A stretch of 64,000 bases of DNA from an uncultured Selenomonas sp. (GTDB taxonomy: Bacteria; Bacillota; Negativicutes; Selenomonadales; Selenomonadaceae). The stretch lies in contig USAK01000001.1 in assembly GCA_900552565.1 (NCBI GenBank), forward strand, positions 62,001-126,000. The letters run 5' to 3'. Within the stretch, counting starts at the first letter, position 1. Each line of letters opens with the position of its first letter. Positions 41,186 through 49,680 of this stretch are shown here, piece after piece. The notes below the pieces were generated by a model that ran no database searches, was not told the origin of the DNA, and saw only the letters and a list, made by a program, of their open reading frames with translations. The position numbers and the translations under genes are program-made.

Positions 41186-41635
41186 ATGGCTGAACCAGTA
41201 AATATCCAGGAAAAAGCTGCGCAAAAAATAACTCCCCGCATCGACCGTCCGCACGGACAGGAACAGCAGATTAAGATGGACATCCTCGCTATGATTGAAC
41301 GCGCTGAAGACCCTTTCGACATCATCTACCATTTTGTTAAATGGCTCGAAGATTTCTCAGGCGAACCGGGATATGCCAAATACGTCGAAGACCAGATCCG
41401 TTCGGTCTACGGCCTCGCCCTGCAGCACGTCAAACCCATGCAGGATGAACTTGCTGAAGTTGAGGCCCGCCTCAAGCGCATCGAAGCCTCTTACGAGAAA
41501 CCGGAATTCACCGAGGAGGAACGCACGCGTATTGGCTTTGCCATCACGCATCATAAAGAGAATATCCAGCGCCTCAAAATCCTCATCAAGGAAGCCAAGG
41601 CCAATCACAGCAGCATGAAGCTCCAGAAAGATTGA
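41186..41635 (+). CDS. Hypothetical helical protein, 149 residues
   Basis: I do not recognise the family. The protein is soluble, acidic overall and almost entirely helical. Residues 30-75 contain MDILAMIERAEDPFDIIYHFVKWLEDFSGEPGY. The C-terminal half (about 80-145) is a probable coiled coil: LAEVEARLKRIEASYE and ITHHKENIQRLKILIKEAKAN. No signal peptide, metal motif or catalytic motif is seen. The ATG at 41186 follows AAAGGAAG; the open frame extends upstream but through the promoter. It is monocistronic, with a promoter carrying a perfect inverted repeat and a strong terminator, so it is likely a regulated structural or adaptor protein. Confidence 0.8.
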   Translation: MAEPVNIQEKAAQKITPRIDRPHGQEQQIKMDILAMIERAEDPFDIIYHFVKWLEDFSGEPGYAKYVEDQIRSVYGLALQHVKPMQDELAEVEARLKRIEASYEKPEFTEEERTRIGFAITHHKENIQRLKILIKEAKANHSSMKLQKD

Positions 41636-41645
41636 TGCCAATGAC

Positions 41646-41707
41646 AAAAAGGAGACTGCCCATGAGCCAGATGACTCATGAACAGTCTCCTTTTTTTGTG
41701 CATTTTG
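41646..41707. terminator. Bidirectional terminator between the 149-residue gene and the 3D-domain gene
   Basis: AAAAAGGAGACTG and CAGTCTCCTTTTTTT pair as a 12-bp stem, with an inner ATGAG/CTCAT stem. It serves two convergent genes. Confidence 0.92.
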
Positions 41708-41728
41708 TCCGAACGATTCCGTCAAGAT

Positions 41729-42535
41729 TTAATCAAGGACGTAAACCGTCACATAACGGCGGCCAAAATCCATGGCCTGACCGTAATCCTCCATGCAGAG
41801 GTCGATGCGGTCGCCGATGATAGCGCCGCCCGTATCTGCAGCAATGGCCTCACCATAGCCTGGGATATACAGGCGCGTACCGAGCGGAATCACGCTCGTA
41901 TCGACTGCCGCGACACCATACTGTGCCGGCAGGCCGGAAGCGGTAATGCCGCTGCCGCCGCCATCCCATGGCATATAAGCCGTGGCTTCCATCTCATAAA
42001 CAGCGCTGTACGGTGCCATACCATATGAAGTTTCTACTTGTTCCCGTTCCGGTTCGGCGGCTGGAGCAGCTGAATTGCTCGTCACCGCTATTTCCATATT
42101 GCTTTGAATTTTCGTGTCCATGCCCGGCGATACGTTGATATCGTCCGGATTATAGCCCTGCTCTACGAGGGCATCCTTTACCGTCTGAGTGCTGGTCAGA
42201 ACTTCCTTTTTTTGTCCCTGGTCATCAATGGTGATGGGGACCGCTCGATAAATCGTGATGTCGGTGTTTTTATCGTCAATTTTCTGTAACTGGTAGGAAT
42301 CTTTGGCGCTGAGTTTCACGCCAGCCCGCTCGAGGATTGCCTCGGGGTTTCTGTGAATTGTGCTGAGTTCAATAGTGCGTCCATCGACATGGATCTGTAC
42401 CTGATGTGTGTTGTCGGGTGCGCCAGCGCGCGTGAAACCCGAGGTCATCATGAGTACGATGGCCAATGTCATGCATAACAGGATTTTCTTTTTGGCTTTG
42501 TTGTGTAAGGAAATGAGCTGTCTTAAACTACTCAT
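41729..42535 (-). CDS. 3D-domain cell-wall protein (YabE-like)
   Basis: A 268-residue exported or membrane-anchored protein. Residues 17-37 are a hydrophobic signal or anchor (ILLCMTLAIVLMMTSGF). Two DUF348/ubiquitin-like modules follow (about 45-85 and 95-145). The C-terminal 3D domain (about 180-268) has MEATAYMPWDGGGSGITASG, VDTSVIPLGTRLYIPGYG and ADTGGAIIGDRIDL with the three conserved aspartates. The 3D fold is shared with MltA-type lytic transglycosylases, so a peptidoglycan role is likely. The metG-tatD-YabE-like order matches B. subtilis metS-yabD-yabE. A terminator separates it from tatD, and the plus-strand neighbour converges. Confidence 0.9.
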   Translation of the reverse strand: MSSLRQLISLHNKAKKKILLCMTLAIVLMMTSGFTRAGAPDNTHQVQIHVDGRTIELSTIHRNPEAILERAGVKLSAKDSYQLQKIDDKNTDITIYRAVPITIDDQGQKKEVLTSTQTVKDALVEQGYNPDDINVSPGMDTKIQSNMEIAVTSNSAAPAAEPEREQVETSYGMAPYSAVYEMEATAYMPWDGGGSGITASGLPAQYGVAAVDTSVIPLGTRLYIPGYGEAIAADTGGAIIGDRIDLCMEDYGQAMDFGRRYVTVYVLD

Positions 42536-42654
42536 TCAATCCCCCCTTTTCATGGCTGTTGATGTTCATGACGGGAATGGAAAAAGAACAAATTCAGTAT
42601 AGCATGGTCGTATTATCCCACAAAAAAATGAAACAAACCTGAAAAATGGGAATG

Positions 42655-42699
42655 AAAAAGTGGTGAGCGCTGATTTCGTGCAGTGACTCACCACTTTTT
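42655..42699 (-). terminator. Terminator after metG-tatD
   Basis: AAAAAGTGGTGAG pairs with CTCACCACTTTTT across a 19-nt loop; strong on both strands. It lies 13 bp after the tatD stop. Confidence 0.9.
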
Positions 42700-42711
42700 C
42701 ATATATTTTCT

Positions 42712-43488
42712 TTATAGACCATATAGCTCCACCGCATTGCGGGTCGTCTGTTCGGCCACTTCCTCGAGGCTCATCCCTCGGAGCTCGGCGACTTTTTCTG
42801 CCACAAAGCGGACATACGCTGGTTCATTGCGTTTGCCGCGCATGGGGACAGGTGCCATATACGGGGCGTCCGTCTCAACGAGCAGGCGTTCCATCGGCAT
42901 GGCCTTGACGATTTCCGGCAGCTTGGCCGCGTTCTTAAAAGTCAGCGGACCGTCAACACCGAGATACCAGCCCATGCGTATGAGCTCTTTGGCCATCTCA
43001 TAGCTTCCCGAAAAGCAGTGCAGGACGCCGCGGATGCCCTTGCCCTCGTTTTTCAGTATGGCCAGCGTGTCCCCATGGGCATCGCGGTCATGGATGCAGA
43101 CGGGCATATGCAGGTCACGCGCCAGATGGAGCTGACGGACGAAGATGCGGCGCTGCAGTTCGCGTCTCTCCGCATCCTTCTCCCAGTAATAGTCAAGCCC
43201 AATCTCACCAATGGCGACAACATGGGGCATGTCCGACCAGCCAGCGAGGATATCATCTTCGCGTGACGTCATCTCGATGGCTTCTTCCGGATGAATGCCA
43301 ACGCCCGCATAAAGTCCTTCATACTTTTCCGCGAGGTCTACGGCCAGCTCCGACGAAGCCAGTGTGTCCCCCATGTTGATCATGCGTGTGACACCGGCTT
43401 TTTGGGCACGCTCGATTGTCTCCGGAATATCCTCTGCGAATTTGGCATCATTGAGATGCGTATGTGTATCGACGAGTTCCATAATCAT
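42712..43488 (-). CDS. tatD: TatD-family metal-dependent DNase
   Basis: A 258-residue TIM-barrel hydrolase. Metal ligands are visible: VDTHTHLN (H-x-H), the Glu in VAIGEIGLDYYWE (about 95), CIHDRDAHGD, LHCFSGSYEMAKE and LLVETDAPYMAPVP (Asp about 207). TatD proteins are 3'-5' exonucleases involved in DNA repair or clean-up. The ATG at 43486-43488 overlaps the metG stop (ATGA arrangement) and has a GAGGT site, so it is translationally coupled to metG. The metG-tatD pairing is common in Firmicutes. Ends at the terminator at 42655-42699. Confidence 0.95.
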   Translation of the reverse strand: MIMELVDTHTHLNDAKFAEDIPETIERAQKAGVTRMINMGDTLASSELAVDLAEKYEGLYAGVGIHPEEAIEMTSREDDILAGWSDMPHVVAIGEIGLDYYWEKDAERRELQRRIFVRQLHLARDLHMPVCIHDRDAHGDTLAILKNEGKGIRGVLHCFSGSYEMAKELIRMGWYLGVDGPLTFKNAAKLPEIVKAMPMERLLVETDAPYMAPVPMRGKRNEPAYVRFVAEKVAELRGMSLEEVAEQTTRNAVELYGL

Positions 43489-45461
43489 CAACGGACCTCA
43501 GTACCGGCCGGCATGTTGACTTCGAGGACCTTGAGGCCTTCGCCGTCGCTCGCGGCAAGAATCATGCCCTCAGAAACAACACCGCGCAGTTTCGCCGGTT
43601 TAAGGTTGGCAACGAGCACGACGTGCTTGCCGACGAGTTCTTCCGGCTTGTAGAATTTCGCGATGCCCGAAACGACCTGACGCTGCGGGACACCTTCGCC
43701 GAGGCTCAGCTGCAGCTTCAGCAGCTTATCGGCCTTCGGCACCGGCTCTGCAGCTACGACTTCGGCGACGCGCAGCTGCACTTTGCCGAAATCTTCAATG
43801 CCGATGATGCCCGGTACTTTTTCCTTCGGCTCATCTTTTTTCGCAGCTTTCTCCTGCTTGGCCTGTTTCGTCTGCTTCTTTGTCTCTTTTTTAGCGCCTT
43901 TATCTTCTTTTTCTACTTCGATGCGCGGGAACAGCTGCTCCGGCGTACCGACTTTGAGGCCTGCCGGCGTGCCGCCCCACGTCTCGACATCTTCAATCTG
44001 TACATCCTTGAATGCCTGCGGCAGATTGAGCTGTTTCCAGATGCGCTCAGCCGTAACCGGCATGAACGGGGAAATCAGCACACTGATGATGCGCAGGGAT
44101 TCGGCGAGGTTGTACATAACGTTGGCAAGGTCCTGTTTTTTCGCAGGGTCTTTGGCAAGGGCCCACGGAGCCGTCTCATCGATGTATTTGTTCGCACGGC
44201 TGATGAACGCCCAGACCTTCTTAATGGTCGCCGACAGCTGCATGTCGTTCATATTCGTCTTGAAGAAGTCCACCGTCTCCTTGGCATCGGCCTTGAGGGA
44301 CTTGTCGACTTCACTCTCACCAACAGGTGCCGTCAGCACACCGTCCTGGAATTTGATGGTCATGTTGAGCGTGCGGTGCAGCAGGTTGCCGAGGTCATTG
44401 GCAAGGTCGCTGTTGATGCGGCTGATGAGGGCATCGCGCGAGAAGTTGCCGTCCTGTCCAAGATTGATTTCACGCAGCAGGAAATAACGGATGGCATCGG
44501 CGCCGAACTCATCGATGAGACCGTTCGGGTCAATGACATTGCCCTTCGATTTGCTCATCTTGTCGCCATCGACGATGAGCCAGCCGTGGCCGTAGACTTT
44601 CTTCGGCAGTGGCAGGTCAAGGGCCATGAGGATGCACGGCCAGATAATCGTATGAAAACGGACAATTTCCTTGCCAACGAGATGCAGGTCTGCCGGCCAG
44701 TATTTCTTGAACTTCTCCGGGTCATCAAGGAAGCCAATTGGCGTCAGGTAGTTCGTCAGGGCATCGAACCAGACATAGATGACGTGCTTCGGGTCAATTG
44801 GCACAGGAATACCCCAGTCAAACGAGGTACGCGAGATGCAGAGGTCATCGAGGCCCTGCTTGATGAAGTTAATCATCTCATTGCGGCGCGAAACCGGCTG
44901 GATGAAGTCCGGATGGTCTTCGATGTATTTGAGGACGCGGTCTGCGTACTTGCTCATCTTGAAGAAATACGCTTCCTCAGAGACTTCCTGTACCGGGCGG
45001 TGGCAGTCTGGGCAGCAGCCGTTCTCATCGAGCTGATGCTCCGTCCAGTAGCTTTCACACGGCGTGCAGTAAAGGCCTTTGTATTCCCCTTTATAGATAT
45101 CGCCTTTGGCATAGATGCGGTTGAAGACTTCCTGCACCACGCGCTCATGGCGTTTCTGCGTCGTGCGGATGAAATCATCGTTGCTGATGTTCAGGCGTTT
45201 CCAGAGATTCTGGAAGCCGGCGACAATTTTATCGACGTATTCAATCGGCGTAACACCGGCTTCTTCTGCCTTCTGCTGGATTTTCTGGCCGTGTTCATCC
45301 GAACCCGTCAGGAAAAAGACATCATCACCGATGAGGCGATGGAACCGGGCGATGGAATCCGCAATCGTCGTGCAGTAGGCATGGCCAATGTGGAGTTTGG
45401 CACTCGGGTAATAAATCGGCGTCGTGATATAAAATGGTTTTTTCGTTTTCTGTTCTGTCAT
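43488..45461 (-). CDS. metG: Methionyl-tRNA synthetase with C-terminal tRNA-binding domain
   Basis: A 657-residue class I synthetase. The HIGH motif is PSAKLHIGHAYC (about 19-30), a zinc knuckle has CTPCESY and CCPDCH (about 127-150), and KMSKS lies in DGDKMSKSKGNV (about 297). The anticodon-binding domain follows, with WALAKDPAKKQDLANVMYNLAE. A lysine-rich linker (about 520-548, EDKGAKKETKKQTKQAKQ) connects to a Trbp111-like tRNA-binding domain (about 555-657), which mediates dimerisation. The ATG follows GGGAGGAA. Upstream is a TATAAT at 45535-45540 and a small hairpin, but no T-box, so control differs from trpS. Confidence 0.97.
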   Translation of the reverse strand: MTEQKTKKPFYITTPIYYPSAKLHIGHAYCTTIADSIARFHRLIGDDVFFLTGSDEHGQKIQQKAEEAGVTPIEYVDKIVAGFQNLWKRLNISNDDFIRTTQKRHERVVQEVFNRIYAKGDIYKGEYKGLYCTPCESYWTEHQLDENGCCPDCHRPVQEVSEEAYFFKMSKYADRVLKYIEDHPDFIQPVSRRNEMINFIKQGLDDLCISRTSFDWGIPVPIDPKHVIYVWFDALTNYLTPIGFLDDPEKFKKYWPADLHLVGKEIVRFHTIIWPCILMALDLPLPKKVYGHGWLIVDGDKMSKSKGNVIDPNGLIDEFGADAIRYFLLREINLGQDGNFSRDALISRINSDLANDLGNLLHRTLNMTIKFQDGVLTAPVGESEVDKSLKADAKETVDFFKTNMNDMQLSATIKKVWAFISRANKYIDETAPWALAKDPAKKQDLANVMYNLAESLRIISVLISPFMPVTAERIWKQLNLPQAFKDVQIEDVETWGGTPAGLKVGTPEQLFPRIEVEKEDKGAKKETKKQTKQAKQEKAAKKDEPKEKVPGIIGIEDFGKVQLRVAEVVAAEPVPKADKLLKLQLSLGEGVPQRQVVSGIAKFYKPEELVGKHVVLVANLKPAKLRGVVSEGMILAASDGEGLKVLEVNMPAGTEVR

Positions 45462-45534
45462 GAGAAAATTCCTCCCTGTCAGGCGCTAATGGAACGCCTG
45501 CAAAATTTACAGGACCGTTTAGACCTATCTATTT

Positions 45535-45540
45535 ATTATA
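45535..45540 (-). promoter_or_regulatory. Candidate -10 box of metG-tatD
   Basis: Minus-strand TATAAT 74 bp before metG; the -35 at 17 bp is only TTTTCA. The 113-bp gap has no terminator for the upstream glucosaminidase gene that I could recognise. Confidence 0.45.
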
Positions 45541-45574
45541 AATCAAATTGTGCGAAATGAAAACTCTGCGCCGT

Positions 45575-46888
45575 TCATTTGAGGCAGGCCTCGAAAATGA
45601 ACTGGTTGGCAAGGACGTTCATGTTGGCGGAATTGATATCTGCCGCTTCACTGAGGGTCTGCCATGCTTTTTCGTATTTTTTCTGGCGGATATAGGCCAC
45701 GGCCTGCGCGTTCTTGGCATCGGCTGTCTGCGGCGTCAGACGCAGGGCTTCCTGGAAGTCCGCCAGAGCGTCATTTTCTTTTTTCTGCGCAAGAGCGATG
45801 AGTCCGCGGTTGTACCAGGCCTGCGTGAACTCCGGATTGAGCTTGAGCAGGGCATCGTAGCTCTTGAGCGAGGCCTTCTGATTGCCCTCGCGCTGCTGTG
45901 TGAGGGCCAGATTGTAGTAGGCAGCCGGCGATTTTTCATTGTACTGCACAGCCTGCTGGAAATCTGACTCTGCCTTTTTATAGTCCGTGCGGTTGAAGTA
46001 GACAATGCCGCGGTAAATATAGGAATTGGCCTCATCCGGCATCTCGCGGACTTTCTTTTCCGCGGCGGCAAGGGATGCATCCGAGCCGTCCGGCGCCTGT
46101 GCCTGCTGCCAGAGATAGAGGATTTCCTGGCCGTAGCGCGTTCCCGGCACAGCCCAGACACCGTTGAGCCCCGTCCACTTCGTGACGTGGCCATGAATAT
46201 CGGGGCGGTTTTCTACGACATGGTAATAGCGCGGATCAACAATCTGGCCATGCGGTGTCTCCTGACTTGCATAGGCCATGAGATGCTGAATATGTGCGCG
46301 CACGCCAAGCTGCGGCGTCGCGAAGCTAGCACCGGGTTCCCTGTTGCCCGTGGCCCCTAAGCCGCAGAAATTATTTTGCTTCGGCGAAACGTCGCCGCCG
46401 TAAGCAAAAAAGCCCGTTTCCTTCAGGGCCTGGCATAACGCGACATCGGGGCGTATGCCCTCGCGGCCGGCTTCTTCATAATAATAGCGTACGATATCCT
46501 CCACCGAGCAGTTGAGCTTTGGCTGAGGATTGCGCTTCTCGATGTAATGGACCATCTGCTCCTGCGTAGCTTCGGCAGGTCCCATGATGGTGATGGTATC
46601 GGCCGCAGCCGCAGCTTCGAGCATCGGCTCTTCATAAGCCGGTGCCAAGCGCCACTTGACACTGTCCATCGCGCGTTTATTGACTGTACCTGTCATCTTT
46701 TCGGGGAAGGAAGGACGGCCGGGGATGGTGCGTACCGAGGCATCCTGTTTTTCCGTCTTAGCCGCCGCTGCAGATGACGAAGCCGACAAACCAGCCGCAT
46801 CTGCAGGTATGGGCAGGCATAAAGAAGACAGCGAATAAAAAGAAGCCCCGCAGACGACAGCGACCAGCAGGGAATGTGAAACGTTCAT
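45575..46888 (-). CDS. Secreted glucosaminidase-domain protein with TPR repeats
   Basis: A 437-residue exported protein. A signal peptide covers about residues 1-32 (ending PADAAG). A low-complexity Ala/Ser stretch and linker are followed by a glucosaminidase-like domain (about 115-265): YYYEEAGREGIRPDVALCQALKETGFFAYGGDVSPKQNNFCGLGATG, where the Glu in LKETG is the likely catalytic acid. TPR repeats occupy about 275-430 (YRGIVYFNRTDYKKAESDFQQAV, YYNLALTQQREGN, WYNRGLIALAQKKENDALADF). It probably cuts glycan strands of peptidoglycan, with TPRs binding partners. The ATG has AGGAGG. An operator-like palindrome covers the start of its transcript. Confidence 0.88.
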   Translation of the reverse strand: MNVSHSLLVAVVCGASFYSLSSLCLPIPADAAGLSASSSAAAAKTEKQDASVRTIPGRPSFPEKMTGTVNKRAMDSVKWRLAPAYEEPMLEAAAAADTITIMGPAEATQEQMVHYIEKRNPQPKLNCSVEDIVRYYYEEAGREGIRPDVALCQALKETGFFAYGGDVSPKQNNFCGLGATGNREPGASFATPQLGVRAHIQHLMAYASQETPHGQIVDPRYYHVVENRPDIHGHVTKWTGLNGVWAVPGTRYGQEILYLWQQAQAPDGSDASLAAAEKKVREMPDEANSYIYRGIVYFNRTDYKKAESDFQQAVQYNEKSPAAYYNLALTQQREGNQKASLKSYDALLKLNPEFTQAWYNRGLIALAQKKENDALADFQEALRLTPQTADAKNAQAVAYIRQKKYEKAWQTLSEAADINSANMNVLANQFIFEACLK

Positions 46889-46920
46889 AAAAAACCTCCT
46901 GAGGGTAGATGACCAGAGAT

Positions 46921-46955
46921 TGTAAATTGATGTAATTTACACTTCCTTCATTATA
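46921..46955 (-). promoter_or_regulatory. Promoter and palindromic operator of the glucosaminidase-TPR gene
   Basis: TATAAT on the minus strand at 46950-46955, with a weak -35. A perfect 8-bp inverted repeat TGTAAATT-GATGT-AATTTACA (46921-46941) starts about where transcription begins, a repressor position. Confidence 0.5.
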
Positions 46956-46994
46956 TCATCAGCGTATCCCTTTGCGCAAAACAACCAAAACAAC

Positions 46995-47030
46995 AAAAAG
47001 GTACTCCCCGAAAGCCAGGGAGTACCTTTT
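46995..47030 (-). terminator. Terminator of the gal operon
   Basis: AAAAGGTACTCCC and GGGAGTACCTTTT form a 13-bp stem, 11 bp after the galR stop, with TTTTT on the minus strand. Confidence 0.92.
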
Positions 47031-47041
47031 GCACTGTGTAT

Positions 47042-48073
47042 TTATGCTTTTTGTCTGCACTCTGCTGTTGATTCACGCACAATCAGGATATTCTCCAGTG
47101 TGATGCGTTTGCTCTGTCCGCCGCGAATCATCTCAACCAGCACAGCCGCGGCATTGCTGCCCAGCTGGTACATATTCTGGTCCATAGTCGTAATCTGCGG
47201 GTCCACAAGTTTGGAAAGCATGATGTTATCGTAGCCGATAACTGAGACATCTCGCGGCACATTGAGCCCCAGACGCTTGCAGGCGCGGATGGCGCCCATT
47301 GCCATGAGGTCGTTGCAGCAGAAAACGGCGGTAGGATTGACCTTGGGAATGACTTTCATGAGTTTGATGCGAGCAGAAATCACCGTATCGATGTTGTTGC
47401 CTTCACCGATATCAACGATGTTATCCTCATCAAAGATACCATTTTCTTCTGTGAAAACGCGGTACGCCTTTTCCTTGACCGTATATGAATCGGAATTCTC
47501 ACCGCCGACAAAGAGGATGCGGCGATGGCCGAGATTCCAGAGATACTCAAGAGCCTGATGCGTGCCCATCGCCTCATCATTAGCCACATACGAGACATTC
47601 GGAATGCGGTGATAGCCATTGATGAAAACCAGCGGGATACGCTTGACGAGACGGCGGTAAAATTCTTCACGCAGTCCCTGCGTATTCGGACTGATGACGA
47701 TGATGCCCGAAACATTGCGCGAAACGAGTGCATTGATGCATTCCATCTCGAGCTCGGGGTCATTCTGTGCACAGTTCAGGAGTAAGGAATACCCCTGACG
47801 GCGCATCGATTTTTCGATGCCGTCAATGACCTCAGCAAAGAACATATTGCCAAGGCCAGGAACCACGACGCCGATGGTCGAGGAATGACGCGTGTTGAGC
47901 TCGCGGGCCTGCACATTCGGCACATACTGCAGTGCATCGATGGCAGCCTGCACTTTTTCACGAGTCTCCGGCTTGACCGGATAATTCCCGTTGACGACAC
48001 GTGATACCGTTGCTACGGAAACGCCAGCCTGCTTGGCCACATCCACAATCGTAGCTTTTTTCTTCATTTCCAT
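47042..48073 (-). CDS. galR: LacI/GalR-family transcriptional regulator of the gal operon
   Basis: A 343-residue repressor. The DNA-binding domain (residues 6-55) reads ATIVDVAKQAGVSVATVSRVVNGNYPVKPETREKV, followed by the hinge and a periplasmic-binding-protein-like sugar domain with TIGVVVPGLGNMFFAEVIDGIE and VSVIGYDNIMLSKLVDPQITTM. It is the last gene of galK-galE-galT-galR and lies 38 bp after galT, so it is probably a galactose-responsive repressor (inference from context). Matching operator candidates flank the galK promoter and occur upstream of the alpha-galactosidase and AfuABC-like genes. A CcpA role is less likely given the genomic setting but cannot be excluded. Confidence 0.92.
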   Translation of the reverse strand: MEMKKKATIVDVAKQAGVSVATVSRVVNGNYPVKPETREKVQAAIDALQYVPNVQARELNTRHSSTIGVVVPGLGNMFFAEVIDGIEKSMRRQGYSLLLNCAQNDPELEMECINALVSRNVSGIIVISPNTQGLREEFYRRLVKRIPLVFINGYHRIPNVSYVANDEAMGTHQALEYLWNLGHRRILFVGGENSDSYTVKEKAYRVFTEENGIFDEDNIVDIGEGNNIDTVISARIKLMKVIPKVNPTAVFCCNDLMAMGAIRACKRLGLNVPRDVSVIGYDNIMLSKLVDPQITTMDQNMYQLGSNAAAVLVEMIRGGQSKRITLENILIVRESTAECRQKA

Positions 48074-48111
48074 TAGTCATTCCCTGCTTTCTTTGGATTT
48101 TGGAGCAGTCC

Positions 48112-49617
48112 TCAATCCTTGGCAGCAGCAGCGATGAAGCGGTCAAATGCTTCCATGCCCTTCGCGTCGCGCTTGTAGACGCCGGCATGCGTGAGAACTA
48201 TCTCAAATACTTTGCCGATTTCTTCCTTGAGGATATCATCGACGTTCTGTTCCGTAATCGTCGGATACTTCTCGCGGAGCATCTTGTACCAGTCGGCATG
48301 GCTGGCAATCTCAGGCATCCCTGAAATATCTTCCGTGCCCTTGACGAGTTCTTTAGCGACAAGAGCCATTTCCTTCTTGAGGCGTGCCGGCAGTACGGCA
48401 AGACCCATGACTTCAATCAGGCCGATGTTCTCCTTCTTGATGTGATGAACTTCGGCATGCGGATGGAACAGGCCGAGCGGATGCTCTTTCGTCGTGCGGT
48501 TGTTGCGCAGGACAAGGTCGAGTTCATAGAGATTGCCGCGGCGGCGGGCAATCGGCGTAATCGTATTGTGCGGCGTACCATCCGTCTCAGCGAGGATTTC
48601 TACGCTCGGGTCACTGTATTTGCGCCATTTGTCAAGAATCTTCTCCGCGAGGTCTGCAAGTTCCTCACGGTCCTCACCCTGCAAACGAATCGTTGACATC
48701 GGCCATTTCACGCGGCCGACTTTGATGTTCTCAAAGCCTGGGAAGGTGTACGTTTTCTCAATGGGGGCCTTGGCCATGGCAAACGTGTAGCGGCCACCCT
48801 GATAATGGTCATGCGACAGGATGGAGCCGCCGACAATCGGCAGGTCCGCATTGGAGCCGAGGAAGTAATGCGGGAAAATCGTGACAAAGTCCATGAGGTT
48901 CTCAAAGCTCTTGCGCGAAACCTTCATCGGTACGTGCTTGCGGTTCAGGACTATACAATGTTCATTATAATACGTATAAGGAGAATACTGCAAGAACCAG
49001 CGATGTGCAGAGAGGCGCAGCGGAATCAGGCGGTGCGTCTCGCGGGCCGGATGACCGGGATGACCGGCATAACCCTCGTTCTCACGGCAGAGCAGGCATT
49101 TCGGATAGCCCGAAGATGGTGCCAGTTTTGCTTTCGCGATATCGCGCGGGTCCTTCTCCGGCTTGGAGAGGTTAATCGTGATATCGAGGTCGCCATATTC
49201 CGTAGCCGTCTTCCAGACGATGTTCTTGTCGATGCGGTCTTTGCGGATGTAGTTCGAGGCAATGCTCATCTTGTAGAACTCATCCGTCGCTGCCTTCGGG
49301 CTGCGCGCGTAATCATTGCGGAAACGGCGCACAACTTCCGACGGACGCGGCATGACGCAGTCCATGATACGCGTATCAAAGAGGTCACGGGTTTCCGTCG
49401 TATTCTCAATCAGGCCTTTTTCTGCGGCATAATCAAGCATATTCTCGAGAATTGGCATAGCCGTCGGCAGTTCCTCATCGATGAACTCCGGTTCGAAGGC
49501 ATCGACTTTGAGGACATCGAGCAGGCGGTTGGCCGAATAATAGTAGTCATCTTCATTGATGAGCATATTCTGTTTCGCAAAATTCAACAGTCGGTTGATT
49601 TCCGTATTGATGGACAT
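48112..49617 (-). CDS. galT: Galactose-1-phosphate uridylyltransferase, class II (Firmicute type)
   Basis: A 501-residue enzyme that exchanges UMP between UDP-glucose and galactose-1-phosphate in the Leloir pathway. It belongs to the long Firmicute GalT class rather than the short HPHxQ class: KCLLCRENEGYAGHPGHPARETHRLIPLRL (about 195-224), YNEHCIVLNRKHVPM, and SILSHDHYQGGRYTF (about 268-282), whose histidines are candidate catalytic residues. Length is typical of this class (about 490-510). The ATG follows AAAGGAAGGAAA. It lies 63 bp after galE and 38 bp before galR. Confidence 0.95.
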   Translation of the reverse strand: MSINTEINRLLNFAKQNMLINEDDYYYSANRLLDVLKVDAFEPEFIDEELPTAMPILENMLDYAAEKGLIENTTETRDLFDTRIMDCVMPRPSEVVRRFRNDYARSPKAATDEFYKMSIASNYIRKDRIDKNIVWKTATEYGDLDITINLSKPEKDPRDIAKAKLAPSSGYPKCLLCRENEGYAGHPGHPARETHRLIPLRLSAHRWFLQYSPYTYYNEHCIVLNRKHVPMKVSRKSFENLMDFVTIFPHYFLGSNADLPIVGGSILSHDHYQGGRYTFAMAKAPIEKTYTFPGFENIKVGRVKWPMSTIRLQGEDREELADLAEKILDKWRKYSDPSVEILAETDGTPHNTITPIARRRGNLYELDLVLRNNRTTKEHPLGLFHPHAEVHHIKKENIGLIEVMGLAVLPARLKKEMALVAKELVKGTEDISGMPEIASHADWYKMLREKYPTITEQNVDDILKEEIGKVFEIVLTHAGVYKRDAKGMEAFDRFIAAAAKD

Positions 49618-49680
49618 ATATTTCCTTCCTTTCGGCTGATCAGCTTATCGCAGCATATCGTCTTTTTCAGGCGGCTGCTC

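Noticed and set aside
45480..45500. Small hairpin CAGGCG/CGCCTG just ahead of the metG ribosome site
   Set aside because: A 6-bp stem with no T tract and no T-box or SAM-riboswitch features; not enough to call a regulator.
43623..45560. A 645-codon open frame on the plus strand opposite metG
   Set aside because: It is antisense to a clear methionyl-tRNA synthetase; its open state follows from G/C-rich third positions. No ribosome site or family match.
45462..45574. T-box upstream of metG
   Set aside because: The conserved GGGTGGNACCGCG element seen at trpS is absent and the gap is only 113 bp.
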